DNA from: Holophagales bacterium
Lineage (GTDB): Bacteria > Acidobacteriota > Thermoanaerobaculia > Multivoradales > Multivoraceae
Assembly: GCA_009836625.1 (NCBI GenBank)
Contig: VXVC01000004.1
Location: 1,363,114-1,427,113 of the forward strand
Length of the DNA stretch: 64,000 bases
Reading direction: 5' to 3'
Made by a program: the position numbers and the translations under genes. The notes beneath the pieces are model-generated. The model was not told where the DNA came from. It did not search any database and worked only from the letters and a program-made list of their open reading frames with translations. This document shows positions 25,759 to 34,419 of the stretch, piece by piece (position 1 is the stretch's first letter; each line of letters begins with the position of its first letter).

Positions 25759-27212
25759 TCCCCTACCACCCGGGTGACGGGCTGGCTGCCGACCGGGCCG
25801 CTGACCCAGCCGCCGATCACGGCCGAGAACAGGCCCGCGTTGCCGCCGGCATGGACCAGCAGCAACCCGCCCGGCCGGAACTTCGGCACCTGGGCGCCCG
25901 CCATCTTCTCCGGCAGGCCCTCGGCGATGTCGCCGGCGCCCCGCACGAGGTCCGCGCCGGAGCGCACCAGCGCCGCGTCGAGTTCCCGGCGCAGTCTGGC
26001 CTTGTCCCAGCCCGCCCGCCGGAAGACGTTGCCGTGCTCGAAACCCACGACGAGCATGGCGTCGAAGCCGACGACGAGCTTGTGGTGGGCGACCGCCAGG
26101 AGCGCCGAGGCCAGGGAGCGGGCCAGCGATTCCGGCTCGCGCGAAAGCTGGTCCACGACGCCTCGCGGCCCCTCGCCGGCGAACAGAGTGACGGCGGATT
26201 CACCTTCGGGAACGCCGCGTTCCGTGGCCAGCGAGGTCCACGGCGAGTCGGCCTCGCGCTCGGGGAAGCAGAAGCTGAGCTTGCCGGGGTTGCCGAGCGT
26301 CGCCCGATCGACTTCACCCGGACGGGCGCCGCCAACGTTGCGCAGCACGAGCTGCAGCGCGCGGCCGATCGTGGTGTTCGCCCGGTTGCCCTGCCCCAGG
26401 ACGTTCATCTTCGAGTTCATGTCGAGCGCGCTCGTGACGGGACCGTTGACGACGACGACCGGGCCGGCGAAGTAGGTCGTGGCCGCCAGGCCATGCCAGT
26501 TGAACTCCTCGGTCAGCGCCGCCTCGACCGCGGCCAGGACGACCGGCAGGTACTCCGGCCGGCAACCCGCCATCACGGCGTTGACCGCGACCTTCTCGAC
26601 CGTGCACTCGCCGTAGTCGGGCGCCACCAGGCCGAGCACCTCGGCGCGGTCCCGGCGCGTACCCGCGAGCATGCGTTCGAGCCGCTCCGGAGTCGGTGGC
26701 ACCACCGGCAGGCCGTCCGTCCAGCCCCGTGCAAAGCAGGCCTCGACGTCGTCCTCCTGGTCGCCAAGCTCGACCCGGCGCGCTCCGCCCTGGGCGAAAA
26801 GAGCGGCGAGCCGCTCGACGTGCGGCGGCTCAACGTTCAGGGCGCCGCAGCCCGGACGGCTCGCCGGCAGATCGACGCCCAGTTCGCCGATGCCGGTCAC
26901 GTCCCGCCACTGCTCGCGGTTCCAACCGATCGCGGTGGCCGAAGTGGAGCCTCCCTCCCGCGTCAACAGGGTCGGCACGATCTCGATCCCCAACCGGTGC
27001 GACAGAGTCAGATCGGCATCGTGAACGGGACTTCCGTCGGCGGGAAACGCCGGGTCGTCCTGGGTCACGACCAGTACCGGTCGGTGGCGACGAACCTCCG
27101 CCAGCACAGGTTCGACCATCTGGCACGTCGGACAGTCCTTCTTGACCACCGCGACCAGGCCCTGGTCGAAGCCCGGAGGCGCCGGAGCGGATGCTGATGG
27201 CGCTTCGGTCAT
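25755..27212 (-). CDS. Thioredoxin-like N-terminus plus large uncharacterised domain, divergent partner of the selenoprotein
   Basis: A 485-residue protein that I cannot place in a named family. Residues 15-110 look like a thioredoxin fold: GLVAVVKKDCPTCQMVEPVL holds a CxxC pair (Cys27, Cys30) and is followed by ADLTLSHRLGIEIVPTLL with the cis-Pro-like segment. The remainder (about 125-485) is an uncharacterised domain with ARGWTDGLPVVPPTPERLE, YGECTVEKVAVNAVMAGCRP and NWHGLAATTYFAGPVVVVNG. It has no signal peptide. It is divergent from the UGSC selenoprotein across 110 bp; a CxxC protein next to a selenoprotein with a CxxC of its own suggests a shared redox job. The stop overlaps the proposed CTG start of the histidine phosphatase. 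Confidence 0.75.
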   Translation of the reverse strand: MTEAPSASAPAPPGFDQGLVAVVKKDCPTCQMVEPVLAEVRRHRPVLVVTQDDPAFPADGSPVHDADLTLSHRLGIEIVPTLLTREGGSTSATAIGWNREQWRDVTGIGELGVDLPASRPGCGALNVEPPHVERLAALFAQGGARRVELGDQEDDVEACFARGWTDGLPVVPPTPERLERMLAGTRRDRAEVLGLVAPDYGECTVEKVAVNAVMAGCRPEYLPVVLAAVEAALTEEFNWHGLAATTYFAGPVVVVNGPVTSALDMNSKMNVLGQGNRANTTIGRALQLVLRNVGGARPGEVDRATLGNPGKLSFCFPEREADSPWTSLATERGVPEGESAVTLFAGEGPRGVVDQLSREPESLARSLASALLAVAHHKLVVGFDAMLVVGFEHGNVFRRAGWDKARLRRELDAALVRSGADLVRGAGDIAEGLPEKMAGAQVPKFRPGGLLLVHAGGNAGLFSAVIGGWVSGPVGSQPVTRVVGD

Positions 27213-27322
27213 GGCCGGCGACCCTACCAGTCGAGTCGCGGCGTCTGCGCCGCGCTGAGGCAGGGAACAGGGCTGTTCTCTACAAGCGTCGTGTATCGTT
27301 CGGGCTCACTCAGGAGACTCCC

Positions 27323-27838
27323 ATGGTCCAGACTCTGATCGACCCGACGAACGAGGCCGCGGCCGCCGCGCGCAAGGCTGCGCCGCGCCTCGATGCAATC
27401 GGCGGCAAGACGATCGCCCTGCTCGACATCTCCAAGGCACGCGGCGACGTGTTCCTCGACCGCGTCGAGGAACGGATCGCCAACCGGGGCGCCAACGTCC
27501 TGCGCTTCACCAAACCCACCTTCTCCAAGGTGGCGCCGGCCGACCTGCGCGCCGAGATCGCCCAGCGTTGCGACGCGGTGATCGAAGCGCTGGCCGACTG
27601 AGGGTCCTGCACGTCGTGCAGTGTGCACGACACGACCCAGTTGGAAGAGATGGGGCTGCCGTCCGTGTTCGTCGCCTCGTGCGAGTTCCAGGACGCGGCC
27701 GAGTCGCAGTCGAAGTCGCTCGGCTCCACGCCCGAGGTCGTCTACGTGCGGCACCCGATCCAGGACCGCACGGACGACGAGATGGCCGACATCGCCGATC
27801 AGGCGGTCGACTCCCTCGTCTCGGCGCTGACCAACTGA
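27323..27838 (+). CDS. UGSC-motif selenoprotein (in-frame TGA read as selenocysteine)
   Basis: A 171-residue protein when TGA at 27599-27601 is read as selenocysteine (Sec93). Residues 1-92 end in VIEALAD; then Sec-GSCTSCSVHD; then QLEEMGLPSVFVASCEFQ through VDSLVSALTN to the true TGA at 27836-27838. The frame is identical on both sides, with no frameshift, and neither half alone is a complete domain. The UGSC (or CGSC) motif defines a known selenoprotein family first noted in marine metagenomes; its function is undetermined, though Sec plus nearby Cys implies redox chemistry. ATG at 27323 follows AGGAGA by 6 nt. A SECIS-like hairpin follows the TGA. The MBL-fold gene starts 40 bp later. Sec requires SelA/B/C/D, which are not in this window. 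Confidence 0.9.
27602..27638 (+). promoter_or_regulatory. Candidate bacterial SECIS element
   Basis: Right after the in-frame TGA, gggtc (27602-27606) can pair with gaccc (27634-27638). Inside an asymmetric bulge, gtcgtgca (27613-27620) pairs perfectly with tgcacgac (27624-27631), leaving a gtg loop. The apical loop lies about 19 nt after the TGA and starts with G, as expected for bacterial SECIS hairpins recognised by SelB. An alternative 6-bp hairpin (27607-27621) competes with it. Confidence 0.75.
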
Positions 27839-27878
27839 CGGCGCGCGAAGCGCCGGCCGGTTCGGGGGCTTCCCGGTA

Positions 27879-28940
27879 GTGCCCATGCGGGCAGGTACGT
27901 CGAGCGCGAAGAAGCAGCTCGAGTCGCCCCGGCGGTTCGTGACCGCCGCCGGGCGGGTCGTCTACGCGCTCAACTTCGAGGTGTTCCCGAACTTCTTCGG
28001 CAACGTCTACCTGATCGACGACGGCGACCGTCGCATCCTGGTCGACTGCGGCTCGGGCATGGACTTCTCGAACGAGAACCTGGTGCGCGGTCTGGCCTCG
28101 ATCGAGGACCGCTTCGGCGCCCGCGTCGGCCTCGCCGACATCGACGTCATCCTCATCACCCACGGCCACATGGACCACTTCGGCGGCCTTCAGTTCGTGC
28201 GCGGCCACACAGACGCGCCCGTCGGCATCCACGTCCTCGACCGCCGCGTGCTGACCCACTACGAGGAGCGGGTGGTCGTCGCCTCGCAGCAACTTCGCGT
28301 GTTCCTGCACCGCGCCGGTCTCTCGGCCGGCAAGCGCGAGCAACTGATGACGATGTACACGGCGCCCAAGGCCCGCTACGGCTCGGTGCCGGTCCAGTTC
28401 CTGCTCGAGGAGGGGCAGCCCGTGCCCGACGGGAACGGGGCCGACCTCGGCATCGAGGTGCTGCACGTCCCCGGCCACTGCCCCGGCCAGGTCTGCCTGC
28501 GGATCGACGACGTCCTGCTGACTGCCGACCACGTGCTGGCCCGGATCACGCCCCACCAGTCGCCCGAGTCGCTGACGCTGAACATGGGCCTCGGCCACTA
28601 TCTCGATGCGCTGGGCAAGGTCGAGAAACTGGACGGCGTCCGGGTCGGCCTGGGCGGCCACGAGGAGCCGATCGAGAACGTGACCGCGCGGGTCGGGGAG
28701 ATCCGCGAGTCGCACGACAAGCGGCTGGACGTGATCATGGACACCTGCCGGGCGCCGCAGACCACGGCGGACATCAGCCGCCGGCTGTTCGGCGCGGTGC
28801 GCGGCTACACCGTGCTGCTCGCCCTGGAGGAGGCCGGCGCGCACGTCGAGTACCTCTACCAGCGAGGCGAGCTCGTGGCCGAAAACGTCGGCGAGCTGGA
28901 GTCCGAGCAGGACCCGGTGGTTCGGTACGTGCGGGCGTAG
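27879..28940 (+). CDS. MBL-fold metallo-hydrolase
   Basis: A 353-residue metallo-beta-lactamase-fold hydrolase. The metal motif THGHMDHFGG gives His95, His97, Asp99 and His100; further ligands are His in HVPGHCPGQ and Asp in LLTADHVL. A C-terminal winged-helix-like region (DTCRAPQTTADISRRLFGAV and YTVLLALEEAGAHVEYLYQRG) is typical of LACTB2-like MBL proteins. Substrate unknown; such enzymes hydrolyse thioesters, lactones, phosphodiesters or RNA. It begins 40 bp after the selenoprotein, on the same strand, and precedes the coxG-S-L-M genes by 111 bp. GTG at 27879 or ATG at 27885 could both start it. Confidence 0.87.
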   Translation: MPMRAGTSSAKKQLESPRRFVTAAGRVVYALNFEVFPNFFGNVYLIDDGDRRILVDCGSGMDFSNENLVRGLASIEDRFGARVGLADIDVILITHGHMDHFGGLQFVRGHTDAPVGIHVLDRRVLTHYEERVVVASQQLRVFLHRAGLSAGKREQLMTMYTAPKARYGSVPVQFLLEEGQPVPDGNGADLGIEVLHVPGHCPGQVCLRIDDVLLTADHVLARITPHQSPESLTLNMGLGHYLDALGKVEKLDGVRVGLGGHEEPIENVTARVGEIRESHDKRLDVIMDTCRAPQTTADISRRLFGAVRGYTVLLALEEAGAHVEYLYQRGELVAENVGELESEQDPVVRYVRA

Positions 28941-29051
28941 AAGAGCGCCGGACTCTGTGGTAGATCTGCACCCTGCTGCGCCATGTCCGCCCCAGCTACT
29001 ACTTCACACTGCGGCTCTCCGCCGGGCCCCTAGCGCTCCCCTCCGCGGAAC

Positions 29052-29684
29052 GTGAAGATCAAGGGCTCGCACACGCTGGCCGTACCGCGCGGCGTCGTCT
29101 GGGAAGCCATCCTCGACCCGGAGGTGCTGTCGCGCACCCTGCCGGGCTGCGAGGACATGGCGCCGGTCGGCGACAACCGGTTCCGCGGCAAGCTGAAGAT
29201 GAAGGTCGGGCCCGTGCAGGGCGTGTTCGAGGGCGGCGTCGAACTCCTCGATCTCGATCCGCCGAACGGCTACAGCCTGAAGATGGACGGCAAGGGCGCT
29301 CCCGGCTTTGTCAACGGCAACGGCTCGCTCCGCCTCGAGGACACCGACGACGGCGGCACCCTGCTCCACTACGAGATCGACGCCCAGGTCGGCGGCCGCA
29401 TCGCCGCCGTCGGCCAGCGGTTGCTCGACAGCTCGGCCAAGGTGCTGACCCGCCAGGGTCTGCAGGGCCTGGAGCAACAACTCGCCGCGCGCGCGCCGGT
29501 GCCGGACGAAGCTGCGGCGCCCGCCCCCTTGGACGACGACGATGCCGCGGCCGCGGCCCCGTCCCAGGCCGCCTTCGCCGGCCGCTTTGCCGCCGGCATG
29601 GCCAGGGAACTCTGGCCCTACCTGGTCGGCGGCGCCCTGGTCGTACTCACCGCCATCGCCATCTCGCTCCGAGCGTGCTCATAG
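29052..29684 (+). CDS. coxG: CoxG-like SRPBCC protein with C-terminal membrane anchor
   Basis: A 210-residue CoxG (carbon monoxide dehydrogenase subunit G) family protein. Residues 1-145 form the SRPBCC ligand-binding fold: [46 protein letters not shown]. After an Ala/Asp-rich linker a single transmembrane helix ([20 protein letters not shown]) ends the protein, as in CoxG, which anchors the Mo-hydroxylase at the membrane. The start is GTG at 29052; no better start exists nearby. The small subunit gene follows after 19 bp with AAAAAGGAG upstream, so coxG-S-L-M form an operon. Confidence 0.88.
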   Translation: MKIKGSHTLAVPRGVVWEAILDPEVLSRTLPGCEDMAPVGDNRFRGKLKMKVGPVQGVFEGGVELLDLDPPNGYSLKMDGKGAPGFVNGNGSLRLEDTDDGGTLLHYEIDAQVGGRIAAVGQRLLDSSAKVLTRQGLQGLEQQLAARAPVPDEAAAPAPLDDDDAAAAAPSQAAFAGRFAAGMARELWPYLVGGALVVLTAIAISLRACS

Positions 29685-29703
29685 AAAAAGGAGACACCCA
29701 GCA

Positions 29704-30171
29704 ATGACCGTGTCCATTCAACTCGAAGTCAACGGAAAGCCGGTTCAGGCAGCGGTCGAACCGCGGCGTCTGCTGGTCCACTTCCTGCGCGAGGATCTGG
29801 GGCTGACCGGCGCCAACATCGGCTGCGAAACGAGTCTCTGCGGCGCCTGCACCGTGCTGGTCGACGGCAACGCCGTCAAGTCCTGCACCATGCTCGCGGC
29901 GCAGGCCGACGGCGCTTCGGTGACCACGATCGAGGGGCTGTCTCAGAACGGCGAGCTGCATCCACTCCAGGAGGGCTTCTGGGAGAAGCACGGCCTGCAG
30001 TGCGGCTACTGCACGCCGGGCATGATTCTCTCCGCGAACTACCTCCTCGCCCAGAACCCGAGCCCGAACGACGAGGAGATCCGCGAGGGTCTCAAGGGCA
30101 ACATCTGCCGTTGCACCGGCTACCACAACATCGTCGAAGCGGTGAAGTACGCCGCGGAGAGGATGAGCTGA
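29704..30171 (+). CDS. coxS: Molybdenum hydroxylase small subunit, 2x[2Fe-2S]
   Basis: A 155-residue small subunit of the xanthine-oxidase/CO-dehydrogenase family. The N-terminal plant-ferredoxin-type cluster is bound by Cys41, Cys46, Cys49 and Cys61 ([16 protein letters not shown]). The C-terminal helical domain binds the second cluster through Cys100, Cys103, Cys135 and Cys137 ([10 protein letters not shown] and [10 protein letters not shown]). It passes electrons from the Mo centre in CoxL to FAD in CoxM. ATG at 29704 is preceded by AAAGGAGACACC; the frame is open upstream but without homology. The stop is 1 bp before the ATG of coxL. Confidence 0.95.
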   Translation: MTVSIQLEVNGKPVQAAVEPRRLLVHFLREDLGLTGANIGCETSLCGACTVLVDGNAVKSCTMLAAQADGASVTTIEGLSQNGELHPLQEGFWEKHGLQCGYCTPGMILSANYLLAQNPSPNDEEIREGLKGNICRCTGYHNIVEAVKYAAERMS

Positions 30172-30172
30172 C

Positions 30173-32518
30173 ATGGCACGGGTACTCGGCACATCGATCA
30201 AGCGCCGGGAAGACCCGGCGCTCATCACCGGCCGCGGCAAGTACACCGACGACCTCAAGGCCGAGGGCATGGCTCATGCCGCGATCGTCCGCAGTCCGTA
30301 CGCGCACGCCCGGATCCGCGGCATCGACACCTCCGGCGCGGAGGCGCTTCCCGGCGTCCTCGCCGTGCTCACGGCGCGCGACGTGGCGGCCGCGGGCATT
30401 CCCGGCGTGGTCCCGGTCGGCTGGCTGCTGCCCGACCTGAAGACACCGGCGCACCCGATGATCGCCGCCGACACGGTCCGCCACGTCGGCGACGCGGTGG
30501 CCGTCGTCGTCGCCGAAGACCGCTACCTCGCCCGCGACGCCGCCGACCGCGTGGCCGTCGACTACGAACCGCTCGACGCGGTGGCCGACGTCGTGGCCGC
30601 TCTCGAGGACGGCGCGCCCGCGGTCCACGAAGAGGCGCCCGGCAACGTCGCGTTCGACTGGGAGATCGGCGAGCGCGAACCGGTCGACACCGCCTTCGCC
30701 TCCGCCGCGCACACCGTCGAACTCGATCTCCGCAACAACCGTCTGATCCCGCACGCGATCGAGCCGCGCGCGGTGCTCGCCTCCTTCGACTCGTCGACCG
30801 GCGAGATGACGATCCACATGACGAGTCAGAACCCGCACGTGCACCGGCTGCTGATGACGCTCGCGTCGCTCGGCATGCCCGAGCACAAGGTGCGGATCGT
30901 CGCCCCCGAGGTCGGCGGCGGCTTCGGCAGCAAAATCCACCACTACGCCGACGAGGCGATCGTGGGCCTCTGCTCGATGAAGCTCGACCGGCCGGTCAAG
31001 TGGACCGCGACCCGCACCGAGACGAATCTCACGGACGCCCACGGCCGCGATCACTCGACCCGTTGCGCACTGGCGCTCGACGCGGACGGGCGCATCACCG
31101 GCCTGCGCGTCGACACCGCGGCAGCCATGGGTGCGTACCTCTCGACCTTCGCGCCGGCCGTGCCGACCTACCTCTACGGCACGTTGATGTCCGGCCAGTA
31201 CGACATCCCGGCGATCCACTGCCACGTCACCGGCGTGTTCACCCACACGGCCCCGGTCGACGCCTACCGCGGCGCCGGGCGGCCCGAGGCCACCTACGTC
31301 GTCGAGCGGCTGATGCATCTCGCCGGCGAGGCCACGGGTCTGGGTCCGGTCGAGGTACGACGCAGGAACTTCGTGTCGCCGGACGCCTTCCCGTACCAGA
31401 CGCAGGTCGCCCTCGCCTACGACTCCGGCAACTACGGACCGGCGATGGACCGCGCGCTGGAGATGATCGGCTACGACGACCTGCGCAGCCAGCAGGCGTC
31501 GCGCCGCGACAACGGCGGCAAGCAGATCGGCATCGGTTTCTCGTCCTACATCGAGGCCTGCGGGCTGGCGCCGTCGGCGGTCGTCGGATCGCTCGGCGCA
31601 CAGGCCGGCCAGTGGGAGAGCGCCGACGTCCGCGTCCACCCGACCGCTTCGGTCACCGTCTACACGGGTTCCTCGTCGCACGGTCAGGGCCACGAAACGA
31701 CCTTCTCCCAGATCGTCGCCGACAAGCTCGGCATCGACCCCGAGGCGGTCGAGGTGATCCACGGCGACACGGATCTCGTCCAGTTCGGGATGGGCACCTA
31801 CGGCAGCCGCAGCGCCGCCGTCGGCGGCTCGGCCATCGTCAAGAGCGTCGAGAAGATCATCGAGAAGGGCAAGAAGATCGCCGCCCACCTGCTCGAAGCC
31901 TCGGCCGAGGACCTCGAGTACGAGGACGGCAGCTTCCGCGTGGCCGGCTCGCCCGACCGCGCGCTCGCTCTAGGCGACGTGGCGCTCCAGGCCTACCTGG
32001 CGCACAACTACCCCGACGACCTGGAGCCGGGCCTCTCCGCCACGAGCTTCTACGACCCGGCGAACTTCACCTATCCCTTCGGCACCCACGTCTGCGTGGT
32101 CGAGGTCGACACGGAAACCGGCTCGATCGACTTGCTGCGCTACGCGGCGGTCGACGACGTCGGCAACGTGATCAACCCGATGATCGTCGACGGCCAGCTC
32201 CACGGGGGGCTGGCCCAGGGCATCGGCCAGGCGCTGTGGGAGAACGCGGTCTACGACGAGAGCGGCCAGCTCGTGTCCGGCTCGCTCATGGACTACGCCG
32301 TGCCCAAGATTCACAACCTGATCCCGTTCGAGCTCGACCGCACGACGACCCCGTGCCCGCACAACCCGCTGGGCGTCAAGGGCGTCGGCGAGGCGGGCGC
32401 GATCGCCTCGCCGGCCGCGGTGGTCAACGCCGTGGTCGACGCGCTCGCGCCGTACGGGATCAGCCACATCGACATGCCGCTCACACCCGAGAAGGTGTGG
32501 CGGGCCGTCAACGCCTAA
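30173..32518 (+). CDS. coxL: Molybdenum hydroxylase large subunit, form II CoxL-like
   Basis: A 781-residue molybdopterin-binding large subunit. [18 protein letters not shown] opens the N-terminal domain; [18 protein letters not shown] binds the cofactor; [20 protein letters not shown] near the C-terminus includes the catalytic Glu (GEAG). The active-site loop reads AYRGAGR (residues 364-370). That is the form II signature; proven CO dehydrogenases (form I) carry AYxCSFR with a Cys that holds copper. So CO oxidation is not assured and another aldehyde or N-heterocycle may be the substrate. The protein is cytoplasmic and assembles with CoxS and CoxM as a dimer of heterotrimers. Confidence 0.94.
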   Translation: MARVLGTSIKRREDPALITGRGKYTDDLKAEGMAHAAIVRSPYAHARIRGIDTSGAEALPGVLAVLTARDVAAAGIPGVVPVGWLLPDLKTPAHPMIAADTVRHVGDAVAVVVAEDRYLARDAADRVAVDYEPLDAVADVVAALEDGAPAVHEEAPGNVAFDWEIGEREPVDTAFASAAHTVELDLRNNRLIPHAIEPRAVLASFDSSTGEMTIHMTSQNPHVHRLLMTLASLGMPEHKVRIVAPEVGGGFGSKIHHYADEAIVGLCSMKLDRPVKWTATRTETNLTDAHGRDHSTRCALALDADGRITGLRVDTAAAMGAYLSTFAPAVPTYLYGTLMSGQYDIPAIHCHVTGVFTHTAPVDAYRGAGRPEATYVVERLMHLAGEATGLGPVEVRRRNFVSPDAFPYQTQVALAYDSGNYGPAMDRALEMIGYDDLRSQQASRRDNGGKQIGIGFSSYIEACGLAPSAVVGSLGAQAGQWESADVRVHPTASVTVYTGSSSHGQGHETTFSQIVADKLGIDPEAVEVIHGDTDLVQFGMGTYGSRSAAVGGSAIVKSVEKIIEKGKKIAAHLLEASAEDLEYEDGSFRVAGSPDRALALGDVALQAYLAHNYPDDLEPGLSATSFYDPANFTYPFGTHVCVVEVDTETGSIDLLRYAAVDDVGNVINPMIVDGQLHGGLAQGIGQALWENAVYDESGQLVSGSLMDYAVPKIHNLIPFELDRTTTPCPHNPLGVKGVGEAGAIASPAAVVNAVVDALAPYGISHIDMPLTPEKVWRAVNA

Positions 32519-32582
32519 CCAACTTCATCCGTCTAGAATCCCGCAGCCGAACAACCGAAGCTGCCGAATCAGGAGCACCGAT

Positions 32583-33431
32583 ATGTACCCAGCCCAATTC
32601 GATTACCGCCGCGCCGGATCGGTGGACGAGGCCCTGAGCCTGCTCCAGGAGAACGAAGACGCGAAGCTGATGGCCGGCGGCCACAGCCTGATCCCGATGA
32701 TGAAGCTGCGCCTGGCGCAGCCGCCAGTCGTCATCGACATCGGCCGCCTCGACGAACTCAAGGGCATCTCCGAGGCGAACGGCTCGGTGCGGGTCGGCTC
32801 GCTGACCACCCACGCCGACATCGCGGCTTCCGATGTCCTCGCGGCCCACTGCCCGGTGCTCGCCGAGGCGGCCGGCCACATCGGCGACGCCCAGGTGCGC
32901 AACCGGGGCACGATCGGCGGCAACATCGCCCACGCCGACCCGGGCTCGGACATTCCGCCCGTGCTCGTCCTCCTGGGCGCTTCGGTTCACCTGCAGTCCC
33001 CCTCCGGCACGCGCTCGGTCGCCGCGGGAGACTTCTTCCAGGACCTCCTGATGACCGACGTCGGCGAGGACGAGATCCTCACGCACGTCGAAGCCCCGGC
33101 CCTGGGCGCCGGCACCGGCGCCGCCTACCTAAAGTTCGAGCACCCGGCCTCCGGCTACGCGGTCGTCGGCGCGGCCGCGGCCGTCACCGTCCAGGGCGGC
33201 CGCTGCACCGGCGCCGGCCTGGTCGTCGGCGGCGTCTCCGCCACGCCGACCACGGTCGACGTCTCGAGCCTCGTCGGCACCGACCTCTCCGACGACGCCA
33301 TCGCCGCCGCGGCCTCCGGCCTGGACGCGGAAGATCCCATCGGCGACATCTTCGCCTCCGGCGACTACCGCGTCCACGTCGGCAAGGTCTACGGCAAGCG
33401 AGCACTGGCGGCGGCCCGGGATCGGGCGTAG
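32583..33431 (+). CDS. coxM: Molybdenum hydroxylase FAD-binding medium subunit
   Basis: A 282-residue FAD subunit of the PCMH-type fold. The FAD motifs are present: KLMAGGHSLIPMMKLRLAQP (AGGxSL loop) and RNRGTIGGNIAHADPGSD (TIGGN loop). The C-terminal CO_deh_flav domain has AAYLKFEHPASGYAVVGAAA. It takes electrons from CoxS and passes them to quinone or another acceptor. It starts with ATG at 32583, 64 bp after coxL, with GAGCACC as weak ribosome binding site. A hairpin-rich non-coding stretch follows and probably ends the operon. Confidence 0.93.
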   Translation: MYPAQFDYRRAGSVDEALSLLQENEDAKLMAGGHSLIPMMKLRLAQPPVVIDIGRLDELKGISEANGSVRVGSLTTHADIAASDVLAAHCPVLAEAAGHIGDAQVRNRGTIGGNIAHADPGSDIPPVLVLLGASVHLQSPSGTRSVAAGDFFQDLLMTDVGEDEILTHVEAPALGAGTGAAYLKFEHPASGYAVVGAAAAVTVQGGRCTGAGLVVGGVSATPTTVDVSSLVGTDLSDDAIAAAASGLDAEDPIGDIFASGDYRVHVGKVYGKRALAAARDRA

Positions 33432-33432
33432 C

Positions 33433-33463
33433 AGGCTCGTCGCTTCGTAGGCTCGTCGCTTCG
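33433..33463. repeat. Two tandem copies of a 15-nt unit
   Basis: The unit aggctcgtcgcttcg occurs twice with a single t between copies, directly after the coxM stop. The second copy continues into a gtcgc-ttc-gcgac hairpin (33455-33467). It may be part of a transcription-termination or repetitive intergenic element. Confidence 0.75.
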
Positions 33464-33468
33464 CGACT

Positions 33469-33487
33469 CGCGCCTTTTCAGGGCGCG
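33469..33487. terminator. Candidate terminator hairpin after coxM
   Basis: cgcgcc (33469-33474) pairs with ggcgcg (33482-33487) across a ttttcag loop. It is 38 bp after the coxM stop and follows another short hairpin. No T-tract comes after the stem, so it is only a candidate. Confidence 0.45.
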
Positions 33488-33511
33488 TGGTGGCGGCCGA
33501 GGCTCGGGCCC

Positions 33512-33687
33512 GCCTGCGGAGAGTCCGGGGGGAGGGGTCCCAGCGGACGCTCACGCTCTCTCGGTGAATGGGGGTTCAGCGCTCGCTTCGGTCGGCTGCG
33601 CTGCGATGAGTCGTTGGTCAAGTTCACGATCTCGGGAGACGCTTGCCTCCAGCCCGCTGGGACCCTCCCCCCGGCCTCTCCGCAGGC
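33512..33687. repeat. Long imperfect inverted repeat in a 336-bp non-coding gap
   Basis: Arms of about 35 nt at 33512-33546 and 34 nt at 33654-33687 are near-perfect reverse complements: only one substitution and one single-base length difference separate them. They enclose 107 bp without a credible gene. This, with the tandem repeat and hairpins before it, fills the gap from 33432 to 33767. It could be a MITE-like or REP-like element, or a structured RNA; no transposase or target-site duplication was recognised. Confidence 0.7.
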
Positions 33688-33767
33688 TGGACGGCGACGG
33701 TTGCCGGCGTGACGGAGATCGTTCGCTTACGCCGGGCCGGTGATCACTCGCTACGCTCACCACTGAA

Positions 33768-34346
33768 ATGGGTGACCCCACTTCCGTCCTGGATCGCGCC
33801 CGCGATCTCTCGAACACGGCCTGGAAGCTGCGCGCGACGTTGACCGCCGATCCGGCCGAAAGCGAGGAGACCGGACGGCTCGTTCGAGAGCAGCTCAGGG
33901 AAGCGGTGGCATTGTGCCGCGGGGCCGGTGCCGACCGCGAGTTGGCGACAGCTCTTCGGCGGCTCGGGCATGCGGAACAGGATGCCGGCCGCAACGACGT
34001 CGCGGTCGCCAGATACGAGGAAGCCGTCGCCGCCGCCCGCCGGGCCGGCGACCCGCTCCTGCTGGCTCATGCGATCCGTCACGTTGGCGACGCCCATCGC
34101 TCCGCCCAGCGATTGGCCGAGGCCGCGGCCTGCTACGACGAGGCCTTAGCCCTCTACGCCGAGCACCCTGATCCCCCAACGCTCGACTACGCGAACACCA
34201 TCCGACCGATGGCGATCCTCAAGGAAGCTCTCGGCGAGACCGACGAAGCAAGGCTCCTGTGGCAGCGCGCGAGAACGCTCTACGCCGCCGTTCACATCAT
34301 CGCCGGCGTAACGGAGTGTGACGAGAACCTGACCCGGCTCGGCTGA
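33768..34346 (+). CDS. Tetratricopeptide-repeat protein
   Basis: A 192-residue soluble helical protein. At least three TPR-like units are visible: ALRRLGHAEQDAGRNDVAVA with RYEEAVAAARRAG, HAIRHVGDAHRSAQRLAEA with YDEALALYAE, and YANTIRPMAILKEALGETDEA with RARTLYAAV. There is no signal peptide. TPR proteins hold other proteins; no partner is evident. The start is ATG at 33768. It sits alone between the repeat-rich gap and the convergent acyl-CoA dehydrogenase gene. Confidence 0.8.
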   Translation: MGDPTSVLDRARDLSNTAWKLRATLTADPAESEETGRLVREQLREAVALCRGAGADRELATALRRLGHAEQDAGRNDVAVARYEEAVAAARRAGDPLLLAHAIRHVGDAHRSAQRLAEAAACYDEALALYAEHPDPPTLDYANTIRPMAILKEALGETDEARLLWQRARTLYAAVHIIAGVTECDENLTRLG

Positions 34347-34419
34347 GTCGCGCATCCGCCGGAAGGAGCCGGCCTTCGACGACCTCCAGCCTGCGCAGGG
34401 TCCGACGGCGGTTTCGGCC

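Noticed and set aside
27191..27601. Treating the first half of the selenoprotein as a complete gene ending at TGA 27601, with a separate 71-residue gene after it
   Set aside because: Both halves are in one frame, the motif at the joint is exactly UGSC, and a SECIS-like hairpin follows. A nonsense mutation would not explain these.
27839..27856. Hairpin between the selenoprotein and MBL genes (cggcgc with gcgccg)
   Set aside because: Short stem in GC-rich sequence without T-tract; could occur by chance, so it is not listed as terminator.
30092..31888. Minus-strand frame of about 598 codons opposite coxL
   Set aside because: It mirrors the codon bias of coxL, has no recognisable domain and no ribosome binding site.
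33551..33994. Minus-strand frame of 147 codons across the repeat-rich gap and the TPR gene
   Set aside because: Ser/Arg-rich, no homology recognised, and it overlaps the better supported TPR gene.
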